The notes under the pieces are model-generated. The model did not search any database. It had not been told where the DNA came from and saw only the letters and a program-made list of their open reading frames with translations. A DNA stretch of 41,068 nt, from NCBI GenBank assembly GCA_963579025.1, contig CAUZFZ010000096.1, forward strand, positions 1 to 41,068. The letters are read 5' to 3'. Source of the stretch: CAUZFZ01 sp963579025 (GTDB lineage: Bacteria > Planctomycetota > Planctomycetia > Planctomycetales > Planctomycetaceae). Below are positions 1 through 8,865 of the stretch, one piece after another (the stretch's first letter is position 1; each line of letters begins with the position of its first letter). Position numbers and translations under genes: made by a program.

Positions 1-78
1 TAACAACGCTGGCGCATCGGAAACTAAAAAGCATGTCCAACGATCCAGGTTTGATCCGCGGATTGTACTTCCGATCCT

Positions 79-939
79 ATGTTGCAGATTTTTTCAGATG
101 AGCCATATGGCCTTTCCGCGGAAACAGGCGATGTGTTGTGGGAGAACACAAACGAGAGCGGCTACAGCGATCACAGCTTGCGCAAGGTGACCCTCGGGGA
201 TCGGCACTTTGCCTTCGTCGCCGGACACCGGCACCAGAACCCATCAAACGTCCGGATGATTGATCCGGCCACTGGCCGCTCACTGTGGACGGAGCGGGTC
301 GGGCTGCTGGGTGTGTACGAAGGTCTGTTTGCCAACACGCTGGCCATTGCCGGTAACACGCTCGTGACTTTCCAGCCTCACATACCCGAGCCGGATCCAG
401 AAACAACCAGGATTCGAAAAGAAGATGTGACTCACCACATTCACGCGTGGCAACTGTCGACATCCGGTATCAAACACCTGTGGCAGGACGACCATCTTCC
501 GCCTGACGAGGGACCGCATCTGGCGATCGCCAGCGGAGTCGTCTACGGCGTCGGCCGCCACCAGGTGCGCTGCCTTGATCTGCAGACGGGCAATCTGCTG
601 GGTAAGATCACCGAGAGCGAATTCCCTCACCCGGCCGACAGCCCGCACGTTGACGCACCGGGCAGCAACCCATTGTTGATCATCGCTGGCGACAGACTGT
701 TTCTATCACCCGAAGGCCAGCACGGCCGACACGGTTTTGTCTTGTTTGATGCCGATCCTTCCCGACTCACGCTCTTCGGCGACCAGGAACGGGAGTGGCT
801 TCCACCCCACGCGTCAACGACGGCCTACGGCCGCCAGCCGATCGTCAATCCGATCGTGGACGGCCGCGCCTTCTTCCGCGGCGGCAACGGTATCTATTGC
901 TATGACCTGCGACAGTCTCAGCAGCGCATTGAAAAGTGA
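79..939 (+). CDS. PQQ-type beta-propeller protein, 5'-truncated fragment
   Basis: The 286-residue reading frame contains blade motifs of the PQQ/BamB-like propeller family (GLSAETGDVLWE near the start, IDPATGRSLW, CLDLQTGNLLGK) and ends in a typical last blade (GIYCYDLRQ). Such proteins are normally exported scaffolds or sensors. This frame has no signal peptide, and the 78 bases before the ATG carry three in-frame stops (positions 1, 25 and 52). It is therefore either the 3' part of a gene broken by a frameshift or deletion, or a fragment of one that began outside the window. It is the only plus-strand gene in the left 40 kb and converges on the DUF1549 gene at 1044, with a strong palindrome between them. 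The propeller fold is fairly sure. Whether the protein is made is not. Confidence 0.6.
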   Translation: MLQIFSDEPYGLSAETGDVLWENTNESGYSDHSLRKVTLGDRHFAFVAGHRHQNPSNVRMIDPATGRSLWTERVGLLGVYEGLFANTLAIAGNTLVTFQPHIPEPDPETTRIRKEDVTHHIHAWQLSTSGIKHLWQDDHLPPDEGPHLAIASGVVYGVGRHQVRCLDLQTGNLLGKITESEFPHPADSPHVDAPGSNPLLIIAGDRLFLSPEGQHGRHGFVLFDADPSRLTLFGDQEREWLPPHASTTAYGRQPIVNPIVDGRAFFRGGNGIYCYDLRQSQQRIEK

Positions 940-950
940 GCGGCAACGAT

Positions 951-1030
951 TGTTTAACGCCCAGCCGCGGGCGCCGGCTACACCCGGCATTGCGGGAAGA
1001 TAGCCGGCGCCTGCGGCTGGGCGTTAAACA
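951..1030. repeat. Family A palindrome, copy 1 (30-bp arms)
   Basis: The arms are 951-980 and 1001-1030, matching at 29 of 30 positions around a 20-base loop. Each arm starts with TGTTTAACGCCCAGCCGC. The element lies between the stop codons of two convergent genes, where it could act as a bidirectional terminator, although it lacks the classical U-tract. A second copy is at 2663-2743. Confidence 0.9.
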
Positions 1031-1043
1031 AGTCTCCCAATCT

Positions 1044-2792
1044 TCAATGGTTGAACCGAAACTCGCCGCTGCATAGGAGTGCCCAGACAAGCTCCTGGCA
1101 CAACTGAGGACGTGACGGATCGTCCGCGGAAAGGAAGTCCACGGTGCGTTTCCGCTCATCACGACTCGGCGGACGCGACAGCACTGTGAGGAATGCGTCG
1201 CTTACGGCGGCCTCGTTGTCAGGCTGTTTCACGAGCCGTTCGACGAGGTTGCCTCGCGACGGCTGCAACCGCTTCTGCATCAGTGAATTGTACGACAGGA
1301 ACAACGCCTGCCCTGCGTTCGCCTCAAAGCCTTCACCGACTGTGCGGAATCGCGACGCAAATTCGCGGACCTCGCGTTCGCGAGAATAGAAGCCACGAGC
1401 GATGGCTGGTGTGACCTCGGAGATTTTGCGGTTCTTCTTTTCTCGCTCGAACTTCGCACACATCTGATCGTAGTGGCCTGTCACGATACCGATGCTGACC
1501 GCAAGCTGATCCGCGGTCAGAGGTTTCATGATGGCTGCTGCGTATTCACGATCATCCGGTCGTGGCCCGGAGTCAGTCCAGCGTGTGCTGCGCAGATACG
1601 TCTCGCTGTGCAGCATCCCGGCCATGAGACGACGTAAATCAAATCCGTGGGTGGCGAAGTCGTCGGCCAGACGATTCAGCAGTGCGGGGTGCGAGGCCGG
1701 ATTCGCCTCGTGCATCTGATCAACCGGCTCGACAAGTCCGCGGCCCATCAGTTGCTTCCACAGGCGATTGACGATTGCACGTTTGAACAATGCTGATTCG
1801 GCCGTCAGCGCGTAATCCGCGAGGATCGTTCGGCGGCTGAAGTAAGGCGTGTCGGGCAAACCGTCGCTGCCTTTCGCGTACCACTTGTCGCGATCTTCCG
1901 GCGGCGTCGGTTCGTCGAACACTCTGCCGTCGAGGAACAGCAGTTTCGCGGTCTTCTCTTCCTGGCTGGTGTTGATAAAGGTCACTTCTCCTTCGGCCCG
2001 TTCCTTGAATATCGGCGAATTGCCGATGCGTGCCTCCTGCGTTCGGCCGAGGAACGCGGCCAGACCGTAATAGTTCTCCTGCTTCCACTGCTTCACAAAC
2101 GGGTGATCGTGACACTTGGCACACTGCAGCTGCACGCCGAAAAAGACTGTGGACACTCCGCTGGTCATGCGGTCCATTTTGGCCCTGTTGTCACCGCCAC
2201 GCAGACGCACCGACAGAAAATACGCGGCTCCTCGTTGCTGCTCGTCTGTCAGGTCGGGTACGAGCATCTCACGAGCCATTGTGTTCCATGGATTGTTGCT
2301 GCGAATCGACTGTTCGAGCCATGCGAGAAAGCCGTCGTTACCAAAGTCACGTTCCAGCAGGCTTCCGTTGAACCACTCATCGAACACTGTCCGCCAGTAA
2401 GCGGCCATTTCGTCGTGGGCCAGCAGCTCATCAATCAATCGGTGATGGCGGTTGTCATTCGCGTCGTTGAGGTACGCGGTGGCTTCCTCGGGAGTAGGAA
2501 TCCGCCCAAGGACGTCGAGGTAAATCCGCCTCAATAGTTCCTCTTCAGAAGCCCGAGGAACCGGGGCAATGTTTTTCGCTCCCAGCGCCGAAGTGATCTC
2601 GTCATCGATAATGCCGCTGCCGCCGTCGGCCGCATGGGCTGTCTGGCAGAAGACAAGTAGAACGTTTAACGCCCAGCCGCAGGCGCCCGCTACGAGGACA
2701 TGTCGCTTGCCAGGAGCCGGCGCCTGCGGCTGGGCTTTAAACGAGTGCGGCCTTGTCGGATGCGTCTTTGTTACTCGGTGTTTATCCAACAT
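1044..2792 (-). CDS. DUF1549/DUF1553 (PSCyt2-PSD1) protein, short form
   Basis: This 582-residue protein has the DUF1549 core (RRIYLDVLGRIPTPEE near residue 88), a single haem-c-like motif CAKCH at residues 224-228 followed by DHPF, and a C-terminal DUF1553 part (FKRAIVNRLWKQLMGRGLVEP, ending ELVWALLCSGEFRFN). It lacks the N-terminal PSCyt1 domain of the long paralogues. The frame is open further upstream, but ATG 2792 is preferred because it overlaps the stop of the WD40 gene by 11 bp (ATGTTGGATAA), which suggests translational coupling. The apparent signal region (about residues 31-55) is odd: residues 17-43 are encoded by a family A palindrome. Haem attachment is inferred only from CxxCH. 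It probably works with the DUF1501 protein two genes upstream. Confidence 0.88.
   Translation of the reverse strand: MLDKHRVTKTHPTRPHSFKAQPQAPAPGKRHVLVAGACGWALNVLLVFCQTAHAADGGSGIIDDEITSALGAKNIAPVPRASEEELLRRIYLDVLGRIPTPEEATAYLNDANDNRHHRLIDELLAHDEMAAYWRTVFDEWFNGSLLERDFGNDGFLAWLEQSIRSNNPWNTMAREMLVPDLTDEQQRGAAYFLSVRLRGGDNRAKMDRMTSGVSTVFFGVQLQCAKCHDHPFVKQWKQENYYGLAAFLGRTQEARIGNSPIFKERAEGEVTFINTSQEEKTAKLLFLDGRVFDEPTPPEDRDKWYAKGSDGLPDTPYFSRRTILADYALTAESALFKRAIVNRLWKQLMGRGLVEPVDQMHEANPASHPALLNRLADDFATHGFDLRRLMAGMLHSETYLRSTRWTDSGPRPDDREYAAAIMKPLTADQLAVSIGIVTGHYDQMCAKFEREKKNRKISEVTPAIARGFYSREREVREFASRFRTVGEGFEANAGQALFLSYNSLMQKRLQPSRGNLVERLVKQPDNEAAVSDAFLTVLSRPPSRDERKRTVDFLSADDPSRPQLCQELVWALLCSGEFRFNH
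2663..2743. repeat. Family A palindrome, copy 2, inside a coding region
   Basis: The arms are 2663-2692 and 2714-2743, matching at 27 of 30 positions, and have the same arm sequence as the copy at 951-1030. The whole element is translated as residues 17-43 of the DUF1549 protein (reading KAQPQAPAPGK then HVLVAGACGWALN) and forms the front half of its hydrophobic signal segment. Confidence 0.9.
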
Positions 2793-3813
2793 CGTAAAGC
2801 TCCACGATCCCGGCCGCGTTGCCGAGTGCAACCTGTTTGCCATCCGCTGAGAACTGCAGACCAAGTGACCATTCCCCGCGTTTGACCGAGGCAAACGGCT
2901 TGCCGGGGATTCCCTGAGGACTCTTCGGCTTACCGTTCTTGTCCTTTTCGGGCGGTGTCAGTTTGTCGGCCTCGAAACTCCAGAACTTCGCCTCGCTTTC
3001 ACCACCGGCCAGTACGTCCGCCTTCGGGTGAAACGCCACCTGCATCCTGTCACGTTCACTGGCGACGATCTCACCAGACTGCAGATCAAAGACGGACAGT
3101 TGCTCGCCTCCGGCCACACCGAGCCAGCGGTCGTCGCGACTGATCGCCAGTCGATGGACGCCACTGTGTTTCGGTATCTGCCCGGACTGGTTGTTAGCGC
3201 CACCAAATTCGATCGTCCGCAGCGTCTGCCACGACTGCGTGTCCCGAACAATCACCTGCCCGTCTTCGCCGCCACTGATCAGCCACTTCCCGTCACTGGA
3301 CCAGGCGACGTCGTCCACATATCGCTTGTGTCCCTCGAGCGTCTGTAGCAGCTTCAGGTCGGCGGAGTCCCACACCTTGACGAGACCGTCGAAACCGGCC
3401 GTGGCAATGAGCCGTCCGTCCGGCGCGTACGCGACTCCCTCAACCCATCCGCCATGGGCTTCCACCTGATGACTCGGCTGTTCGCCGGGACGTCCGTCTT
3501 TCCAGGCCCAGACACGCAATGTGCGATCCGAACCGCCAGTCGCCAGTTGCTTCCCTTCCGGATGCACATCGAGGCCCCGGACCCAGCCGATCTCGTGAGG
3601 GCAGACCAGTTCTCCGACAACGCATTTCCCTCGGCCTTTGACTTCCTGGTCAGCCTCGGCCGTCAGATCGAACCACGCGATTCGCCGATCCGCGCACGAC
3701 GCGACGAGCTTTGAATCCCTTGGATGAAACCTGACGCGGAGCATCGTCATCGGACCGCGATTGTTGCCGTCATCGACGAAGAACTTCTTTTCGACTTTTG
3801 TGAGTTTAGGCAT
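2782..3813 (-). CDS. WD40 repeat protein (seven blades)
   Basis: The 343 residues form one seven-bladed WD40 propeller. Blade ends are visible as RIAWFDL, TLRVWAW, LVKVWDS, QVIVRDT, QLSVFDL, EAKFWSF and GIVELYDV, each preceded by an HPxG/APDG/SSDG turn. WD40 propellers are protein-interaction platforms with no catalytic role of their own. There is no signal peptide (the N-terminus is MPKLTKVEKKFF), so it should be cytoplasmic although its neighbours are exported. It sits between a DUF1501 gene (57-bp gap) and a DUF1549 gene (11-bp overlap), an order consistent with one transcript. The linker before the last blade is lysine- and proline-rich. Confidence 0.9.
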   Translation of the reverse strand: MPKLTKVEKKFFVDDGNNRGPMTMLRVRFHPRDSKLVASCADRRIAWFDLTAEADQEVKGRGKCVVGELVCPHEIGWVRGLDVHPEGKQLATGGSDRTLRVWAWKDGRPGEQPSHQVEAHGGWVEGVAYAPDGRLIATAGFDGLVKVWDSADLKLLQTLEGHKRYVDDVAWSSDGKWLISGGEDGQVIVRDTQSWQTLRTIEFGGANNQSGQIPKHSGVHRLAISRDDRWLGVAGGEQLSVFDLQSGEIVASERDRMQVAFHPKADVLAGGESEAKFWSFEADKLTPPEKDKNGKPKSPQGIPGKPFASVKRGEWSLGLQFSADGKQVALGNAAGIVELYDVG

Positions 3814-3870
3814 TGCGATCTACGGTGGGTGAAGTGTGACGCCGACTTGTTCAACGCCTTTGCGACGTAT

Positions 3871-5235
3871 TTAGAACACCTCTTCCATCGGTGTGCCGAG
3901 TTTGTCTTCCACAAATGGAATAGGACGGTTCTCGAACTCCAGTTCCTTATGCGGGTCGATATCAAGCGTTTTGTAGAACGTGCAGAACAGGTCATGGATG
4001 GTCACGGGGCGGTCTTTCAATTCCGTGCCGTTGTCATTTGTTGAACCAATGACGAGCCCTTCCTGCAGTCCACAACCACCAAAGGACAGCGACCAGCACT
4101 TCGTCCAGTGATTGCGGCCGGGTTGTCCCTGCCCCTGTATCTGTGGCGTGCGGCCGAATTCACCCATGAGCACCAGCAGAGTGTCTTTCCATAGTCCGCG
4201 GTCAATCAGGTCGTCGATCAGCGCACCCATGGCAGTGTCGAATTCATTGGTGATCCATCGCTGGCTCTGAAAGGCCCGGCGATGCTTATCCCATGCGAGT
4301 CCGCTCTGATGCTGGATGCGGACAAACGGCACTCCCTCTTCGACAAGTTTTCGAGCCAGAATGCAATCACGGCCGAGCCGGCTGTCGCCATAGCGATCGA
4401 AGTCTGCCGGGGACTCATCGGAGATATCGAACAGGTCCGCCGAGCGGAGCAGTCGACCCACCTGATCGAACGCGCCGTCATGAGACTGCACCAGTCGCGA
4501 GTCGCGTCCTTCGGCAAATGGTCTACTGAACGACTTCCGTAACGCTTCACGACGCTGAAAGGCGGCGATCGTTTCTTCGCTGGACTGAGGCAAGTCCTGT
4601 GGCCCGGACCCGTCACCGGGACACTGCAGGGCCTGATACTTCGCCCCGAGAAAACCGGCGCCCGGCACATGGAGCGATCCGAAGTTGTCTTTCCCCAGCA
4701 TCACGTACGAAGGCAGACCTGGATTGGCAGACGGCTTTTCGTGAGCGCAGATCGACAGCCAGTGCGGTGCCGGGGCGACCAGAGCGCTTGGGTTGTACGC
4801 CGTCTGAGCGACATACCCGCCCTGATCGTGGTCGCCATTGCTGCTGGTCATGCTGCGGACCGTAATCATGCGATCCGCAAGCCGTGCCAGATTCGGCATG
4901 TACTCATCGATATGGATACCCGGAAGCGCCGTGGGTATCGAGATGTGCGGACCACCGGTTGGCTGTCCGGGCTTTGGATCCCACGTCTCGAACTGACTTG
5001 GTCCTCCGCTCATGAAGACGAGGATAACTCGCTTACCGTTCTGCCTTGCGACGGCCGCGCTGTCTGCCCCGAACAGCCGACCAAACCCACCAAACGCCAC
5101 ACCCCCGGCCGCCGCTCCCTGCAACAAGGCACGTCGAGAAAGCGAGTGCTCGTACTTCGGACAGACGGTGTCATCCGCGTGTATGTTCATACTCAGGCCG
5201 TCTATTGAGGTCTCGGAACAGTTTCCCGAATTCAT
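3871..5235 (-). CDS. DUF1501 protein, Tat-exported
   Basis: This 454-residue DUF1501 protein has a twin-arginine signal SRRALLQGAAAGG at residues 33-45, the family motif GGPSQFETWDPK at 77-88, and GEFGRTP near 355 followed by GRNHW. DUF1501 is, to my knowledge, placed with the alkaline phosphatase/sulfatase superfamily, so a metal-dependent hydrolase fold is likely. No substrate is known. ATG 5235 overlaps the stop of the upstream PQQ pseudogene by 4 bp (ATGA), but an internal ATG at 5190 gives a more usual Tat leader and could be the true start. It is followed by the WD40 and DUF1549 genes, a common three-gene arrangement in planctomycetes. Confidence 0.93.
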   Translation of the reverse strand: MNSGNCSETSIDGLSMNIHADDTVCPKYEHSLSRRALLQGAAAGGVAFGGFGRLFGADSAAVARQNGKRVILVFMSGGPSQFETWDPKPGQPTGGPHISIPTALPGIHIDEYMPNLARLADRMITVRSMTSSNGDHDQGGYVAQTAYNPSALVAPAPHWLSICAHEKPSANPGLPSYVMLGKDNFGSLHVPGAGFLGAKYQALQCPGDGSGPQDLPQSSEETIAAFQRREALRKSFSRPFAEGRDSRLVQSHDGAFDQVGRLLRSADLFDISDESPADFDRYGDSRLGRDCILARKLVEEGVPFVRIQHQSGLAWDKHRRAFQSQRWITNEFDTAMGALIDDLIDRGLWKDTLLVLMGEFGRTPQIQGQGQPGRNHWTKCWSLSFGGCGLQEGLVIGSTNDNGTELKDRPVTIHDLFCTFYKTLDIDPHKELEFENRPIPFVEDKLGTPMEEVF

Positions 5236-5650
5236 TCGCCGATACAGTACATCCGCCGATCCGTGCGGAGATACATCCTCCGTCCGGCAAACACTGGTGT
5301 CGAGCTGAAGCGATCCGACTCATTGATGGCGACTTCGTCGTATTCACGTCCCGGTCGCAGAACCAGAGTTTTTCCGTTCTTGCCCGCCACGAAGATCAGG
5401 CCAAACCGCGGTTTCAATCGTGCACGAAGCATTGCGGCGACTCCGAAAGAACGATCCCGTGACGCGTCGAGCATAGCGAACTGTCCGGCTCGCGACGCGT
5501 TCGAGTTGTTTGACCACACGAGTACTTGCCGAAGAAGGACTGGACTTCGTTCCGCGTCATCTCCGCGCCGTACAACACCGGCTGACAGGCCAGAATGAGC
5601 ACGGCAATCAGCCCAGGTTCGATCAACAGAGAGCTTTGGTTGTTTTTCAT
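5232..5650 (-). pseudogene. Decayed PQQ propeller gene (signal peptide plus last blade only)
   Basis: From ATG 5650 one frame encodes a good Sec signal peptide (LIAVLILACQPVLYGAE), then runs out of family similarity and stops near 5414. Another frame carries the last propeller blade (GKTLVLRPGREYDE, then STPVFAGRRMYLR and MYCIGE) and stops at 5232. Intact relatives are 400 or more residues long, so this looks like an internal deletion that also shifted the frame. The final codons remain coupled by ATGA to the DUF1501 gene downstream, which may be why this end persists. Confidence 0.7.
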
Positions 5651-5782
5651 GAGAGGTAACTTCAGCGGACTTCAATCTTCCAACTCAGGCGACTGTGCGA
5701 CGAGCAACAGTGACTCACCTGTGAGCATATCGAACAAGTATGTTGCTGGTCCCGCAGTTTGCGCTCCAAGTCAATTACCTGT

Positions 5783-8700
5783 TCACTCGCCGAGGCATAC
5801 GATCAGTCCACTGGCGGTTGCCAGGTACAACTTCCCACCCGCCGCTGCCAGTCCGTCCCGCAACGGCGGATGGTCTACGGTCCACTGACCCACCGGTTTG
5901 CCGTTCGCCATCGCGAAGGCGCGAATCGCCGTGGTTTCTCCGAGTTTCATCGTCACGTAAAGACGATCACCCACTCCGATCATACCGGCCAGCGGGCGAT
6001 GTGAGTTGGCGGACGGCTCGCCCGTTCCCCACAATTTCGTCGTCGGCCTTCCGGACTTGTCGAGCGAATACGCTTCCAGGCCGCCCTGCTGGTTGACCAT
6101 GAAGAGTCTTTCCGCGGTCTTCACGAAGCGCTGGCCTTGCAGTTGAGCGTAGACCATCGGCGCCGCGTCCCAACGGCCTTGCGATTCCGTCTTGCGGCCG
6201 AGGAAGCCGTTGGAGTTGGCCCACAGCCATGGCATCTGATCTCCATCTTTCTTAATCCATTCGCCTCGGTCGGCGGCCGATTGCGGCGCGAGTTCGACGA
6301 CTTCACCCGGTTCATAGTCGCGTTTGAAGGTGTCGATGGTGGAATGCACACCACCCGCTTCGGCCACGAGCAAATCCTGGATGCGGCGATAGATGGGCTG
6401 GTAGCCTCGGCGGACCGGATCGGGTTTTTCGGGGTCCGTCCAGATGCGCGTCTTGCCAAGCAGCTTTCCCGTGGTCGGGTCGAGTCGATAGACCTGAATG
6501 CCGTGGTCAATCGCCGATTGCCGGCCGGCGGTAACAACGATTTCGCCGTCGTGTGGTAGAAGCGACCCGGAGACCGGCCAGGCCGATTCGAGTTGGCTCT
6601 GCACCAACATCCGTTTGTCGGTCCAGGCCGCCTGGAACTTCCAGACAAGTTGCCCCGTATCGGCACGCAAGGCATACGCAAACCCGTCGCGGCAGCCAAA
6701 GATCGCCAACGAACCGAGCAGCGTGGGCGGTGAGTCGATCCGGGCGCCGGCGGTAAAGGACCACAGCCGCTCACTGCTTGCCGCATCGAACGAATCCAAT
6801 CGGTGCAGGTCCGGGACAGCGACAAACAGTCGGCCGTGGGCGATCGTCGGAGCGGTGATCACACCGGCGTGATAATCGTTGTGCTTCCACTCGCGGGCCA
6901 GAAAACTGTCGCGCGCCAGGGTCGGCCTGGCTCGCCAAAGTTCTTTCAACTCCTGCGGTCCCGGCCCTTTGACGAAGGCGCCGCGGTCGGGACTACCCAG
7001 GTGAATCGGCCAGCCGGTTGCGTCAACGGTTAAGTCACCCGCTTTCGCAGATCCAACGTTCAGACGTTTTTCATCGGCGATCGGTGCGACTGCAGGTTCC
7101 GCGGCCAGCGCGAGATGGCCGTTGACGTAATTGCTGCATAGACAATGAGAAGGTGTCGAGTAGATCAAGCCATAACCGGGGAAGTTACCGACGTCGCAGG
7201 TTGAACGTGCCTGACCGCGCGTGATCACGCGGGCTTTGTTATCAATGAAAGTCAAACCATAAAACGTGTATCCCGGGCAGGCGCGCAGGTCGGCGCAGCC
7301 AGCGTCGTACTGTGACCAGTCCAGTTTGCCGTTCAGCAACGTTCCGGTCTGCCAGTCGAGCGCAAAGCCGCCTTGATTACCGACAAAGACCTTGCCGTCC
7401 GTGACCATGGTCACCTGGTAATGCCCGTGTGCGCGCAAGCCGTCACTGTCATTCTTCCAGACGATCTCGCCGGTGTCGGCACGCAGTTTGTGGACGGCGT
7501 AGTTGTTGTTGTAGCCGCCTTTAATCTTGCCGTCGGCCGTGGGGAACGACGGCAAGATCAGGTGGCCATCGACGTAGGCCATGCGAAAAAGTCCGCGGTC
7601 CGCCAACTCGCGCTGCCGCCAGAGCACTTTGCCGTTGGCCGCATCGAGTGCGACGATCGAATCGACCAGAAACGACGGCGAGCCTCGTGTCGGAAACAAC
7701 GGCCTGCGGCTGACGACCGCAAAGACCTTTCCGTCGCCAACAATGCACCAGAGAATGAACCGGTCGTCGCCGTCGCGAAAGTGCCACATCCTTTTCCCGG
7801 AGCCTGCGTCGAAGACATCCACGTCGCGCTCGAACGCCTGCAGCAACTTGTCTTCGAACCGTCGCAGAATCAAATGCGATGCCGACAGTGGCAACTCCAA
7901 CCCGCCGGCGCTTCTGCGCCACTGCTTGAGCCGCTCCTCAGAAGACGGAATCCTGGTTCCGTCTGTGAACTTCATCCGCGTTTCGCCCGTGTGAATATCG
8001 AGCGCTTCCACGGGCCCGCCCTCTTCGACAATCGTGTAGACATCCCCTTTTTCGGCGACAAAGGCAAACCGATTGCGCAGCCCCACGACCGGGCGTTTCC
8101 ACAGCAATAATCCGTTGAAGGCATCGCGACAATAAAGCATGCGATCGCCATCGTGCCCGCGATTGGTGCCCAGGTCTTCGTCGGAGCTGCTGTAAACAAT
8201 GCGTCCCTGATGCAGCCGCAGCCCGGCGATGGCGTCATGCATGCCGCGCAGTGGACCGGCTTGCCAGCGGAGCGAGGTGGTGGGACCGACGAGCCGATCC
8301 GTCGATACGGGATTGCCGCCGGGATCGTGATCCCAATGCGTCCACGAATCCATTTCCGGTGGCATCGGCTGGACGAACTCGGTCCACTTGCCACCGCGCC
8401 GCACGACGAGCCTCCCGGTCGGCGCCAGGACACGTTTCATTTCCGCGTCGCTCGGCGCTTGCCGGCCAAGCCCATCGAGATCGGCGATCAGCACGTTGAC
8501 AATGCGGTCGGCATAAGGCAGGCGAATCAAGTCGGAGACGGCTTCCACAGACGCCAGTCCGCTAAGCCGCTTCGTCGCCAGCAAGCGTCGTGCAGTGTCG
8601 CGGCTGTTGGTGTCGAGCGTCAGGCCATGCACGAGCCGCCGTCCATTTTCTGCCAACGTTGCCTCGATTGTTCCATCGGTCGTTCCCAGACAAACAAACA

Positions 8701-8818
8701 GACCGTACTCCGCACGCGCGAACGAAACGACTTCGTCAGCCTGAACATGTCTCGTCGCAGATGCAGAACTAACCACCAGCGCGAAACCACAAATCAATGC
8801 TCTTGGAATCCAGGTCAT
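5783..8818 (-). CDS. Exported methyltransferase-like domain fused to PQQ propeller
   Basis: This is a 1011-residue protein. Residues 1-28 form a Sec signal peptide (ALICGFALVVSSASA). Residues 30-145 resemble a class I SAM-methyltransferase: a glycine loop VCLGTTDG at 42-49, VHGLTLD, a DLIRLPYADRIVNVLIADL stretch, and RVLAPTGRLVV at 129-139. From about 150 onward it is a PQQ/BamB-type propeller (DSWTHWDHDP, AFNGLLLWKR, ALDAANGKVLWRQ, ALRADTGQLVWKF, ending GLIVCLGE). ATG 8818 is chosen over the upstream TTG 8857 because it puts the signal peptide at the N-terminus. Whether the first domain binds SAM outside the cytoplasm is doubtful, and it may be a repurposed fold. It lies alone between degenerate sequence and a decayed propeller gene. 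Confidence 0.88.
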   Translation of the reverse strand: MTWIPRALICGFALVVSSASATRHVQADEVVSFARAEYGLFVCLGTTDGTIEATLAENGRRLVHGLTLDTNSRDTARRLLATKRLSGLASVEAVSDLIRLPYADRIVNVLIADLDGLGRQAPSDAEMKRVLAPTGRLVVRRGGKWTEFVQPMPPEMDSWTHWDHDPGGNPVSTDRLVGPTTSLRWQAGPLRGMHDAIAGLRLHQGRIVYSSSDEDLGTNRGHDGDRMLYCRDAFNGLLLWKRPVVGLRNRFAFVAEKGDVYTIVEEGGPVEALDIHTGETRMKFTDGTRIPSSEERLKQWRRSAGGLELPLSASHLILRRFEDKLLQAFERDVDVFDAGSGKRMWHFRDGDDRFILWCIVGDGKVFAVVSRRPLFPTRGSPSFLVDSIVALDAANGKVLWRQRELADRGLFRMAYVDGHLILPSFPTADGKIKGGYNNNYAVHKLRADTGEIVWKNDSDGLRAHGHYQVTMVTDGKVFVGNQGGFALDWQTGTLLNGKLDWSQYDAGCADLRACPGYTFYGLTFIDNKARVITRGQARSTCDVGNFPGYGLIYSTPSHCLCSNYVNGHLALAAEPAVAPIADEKRLNVGSAKAGDLTVDATGWPIHLGSPDRGAFVKGPGPQELKELWRARPTLARDSFLAREWKHNDYHAGVITAPTIAHGRLFVAVPDLHRLDSFDAASSERLWSFTAGARIDSPPTLLGSLAIFGCRDGFAYALRADTGQLVWKFQAAWTDKRMLVQSQLESAWPVSGSLLPHDGEIVVTAGRQSAIDHGIQVYRLDPTTGKLLGKTRIWTDPEKPDPVRRGYQPIYRRIQDLLVAEAGGVHSTIDTFKRDYEPGEVVELAPQSAADRGEWIKKDGDQMPWLWANSNGFLGRKTESQGRWDAAPMVYAQLQGQRFVKTAERLFMVNQQGGLEAYSLDKSGRPTTKLWGTGEPSANSHRPLAGMIGVGDRLYVTMKLGETTAIRAFAMANGKPVGQWTVDHPPLRDGLAAAGGKLYLATASGLIVCLGE

Positions 8819-8865
8819 CCTGTGTTTCTTTCTTTGCGTTCTCGTCGTTTCGCCCAATTACGAGT

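Noticed and set aside
951..1030. Classical Rho-independent terminator
   Set aside because: The stem is far longer than usual, there is no T-run after it, and the same sequence occurs inside a coding region at 2663, so it is first of all a dispersed repeat.
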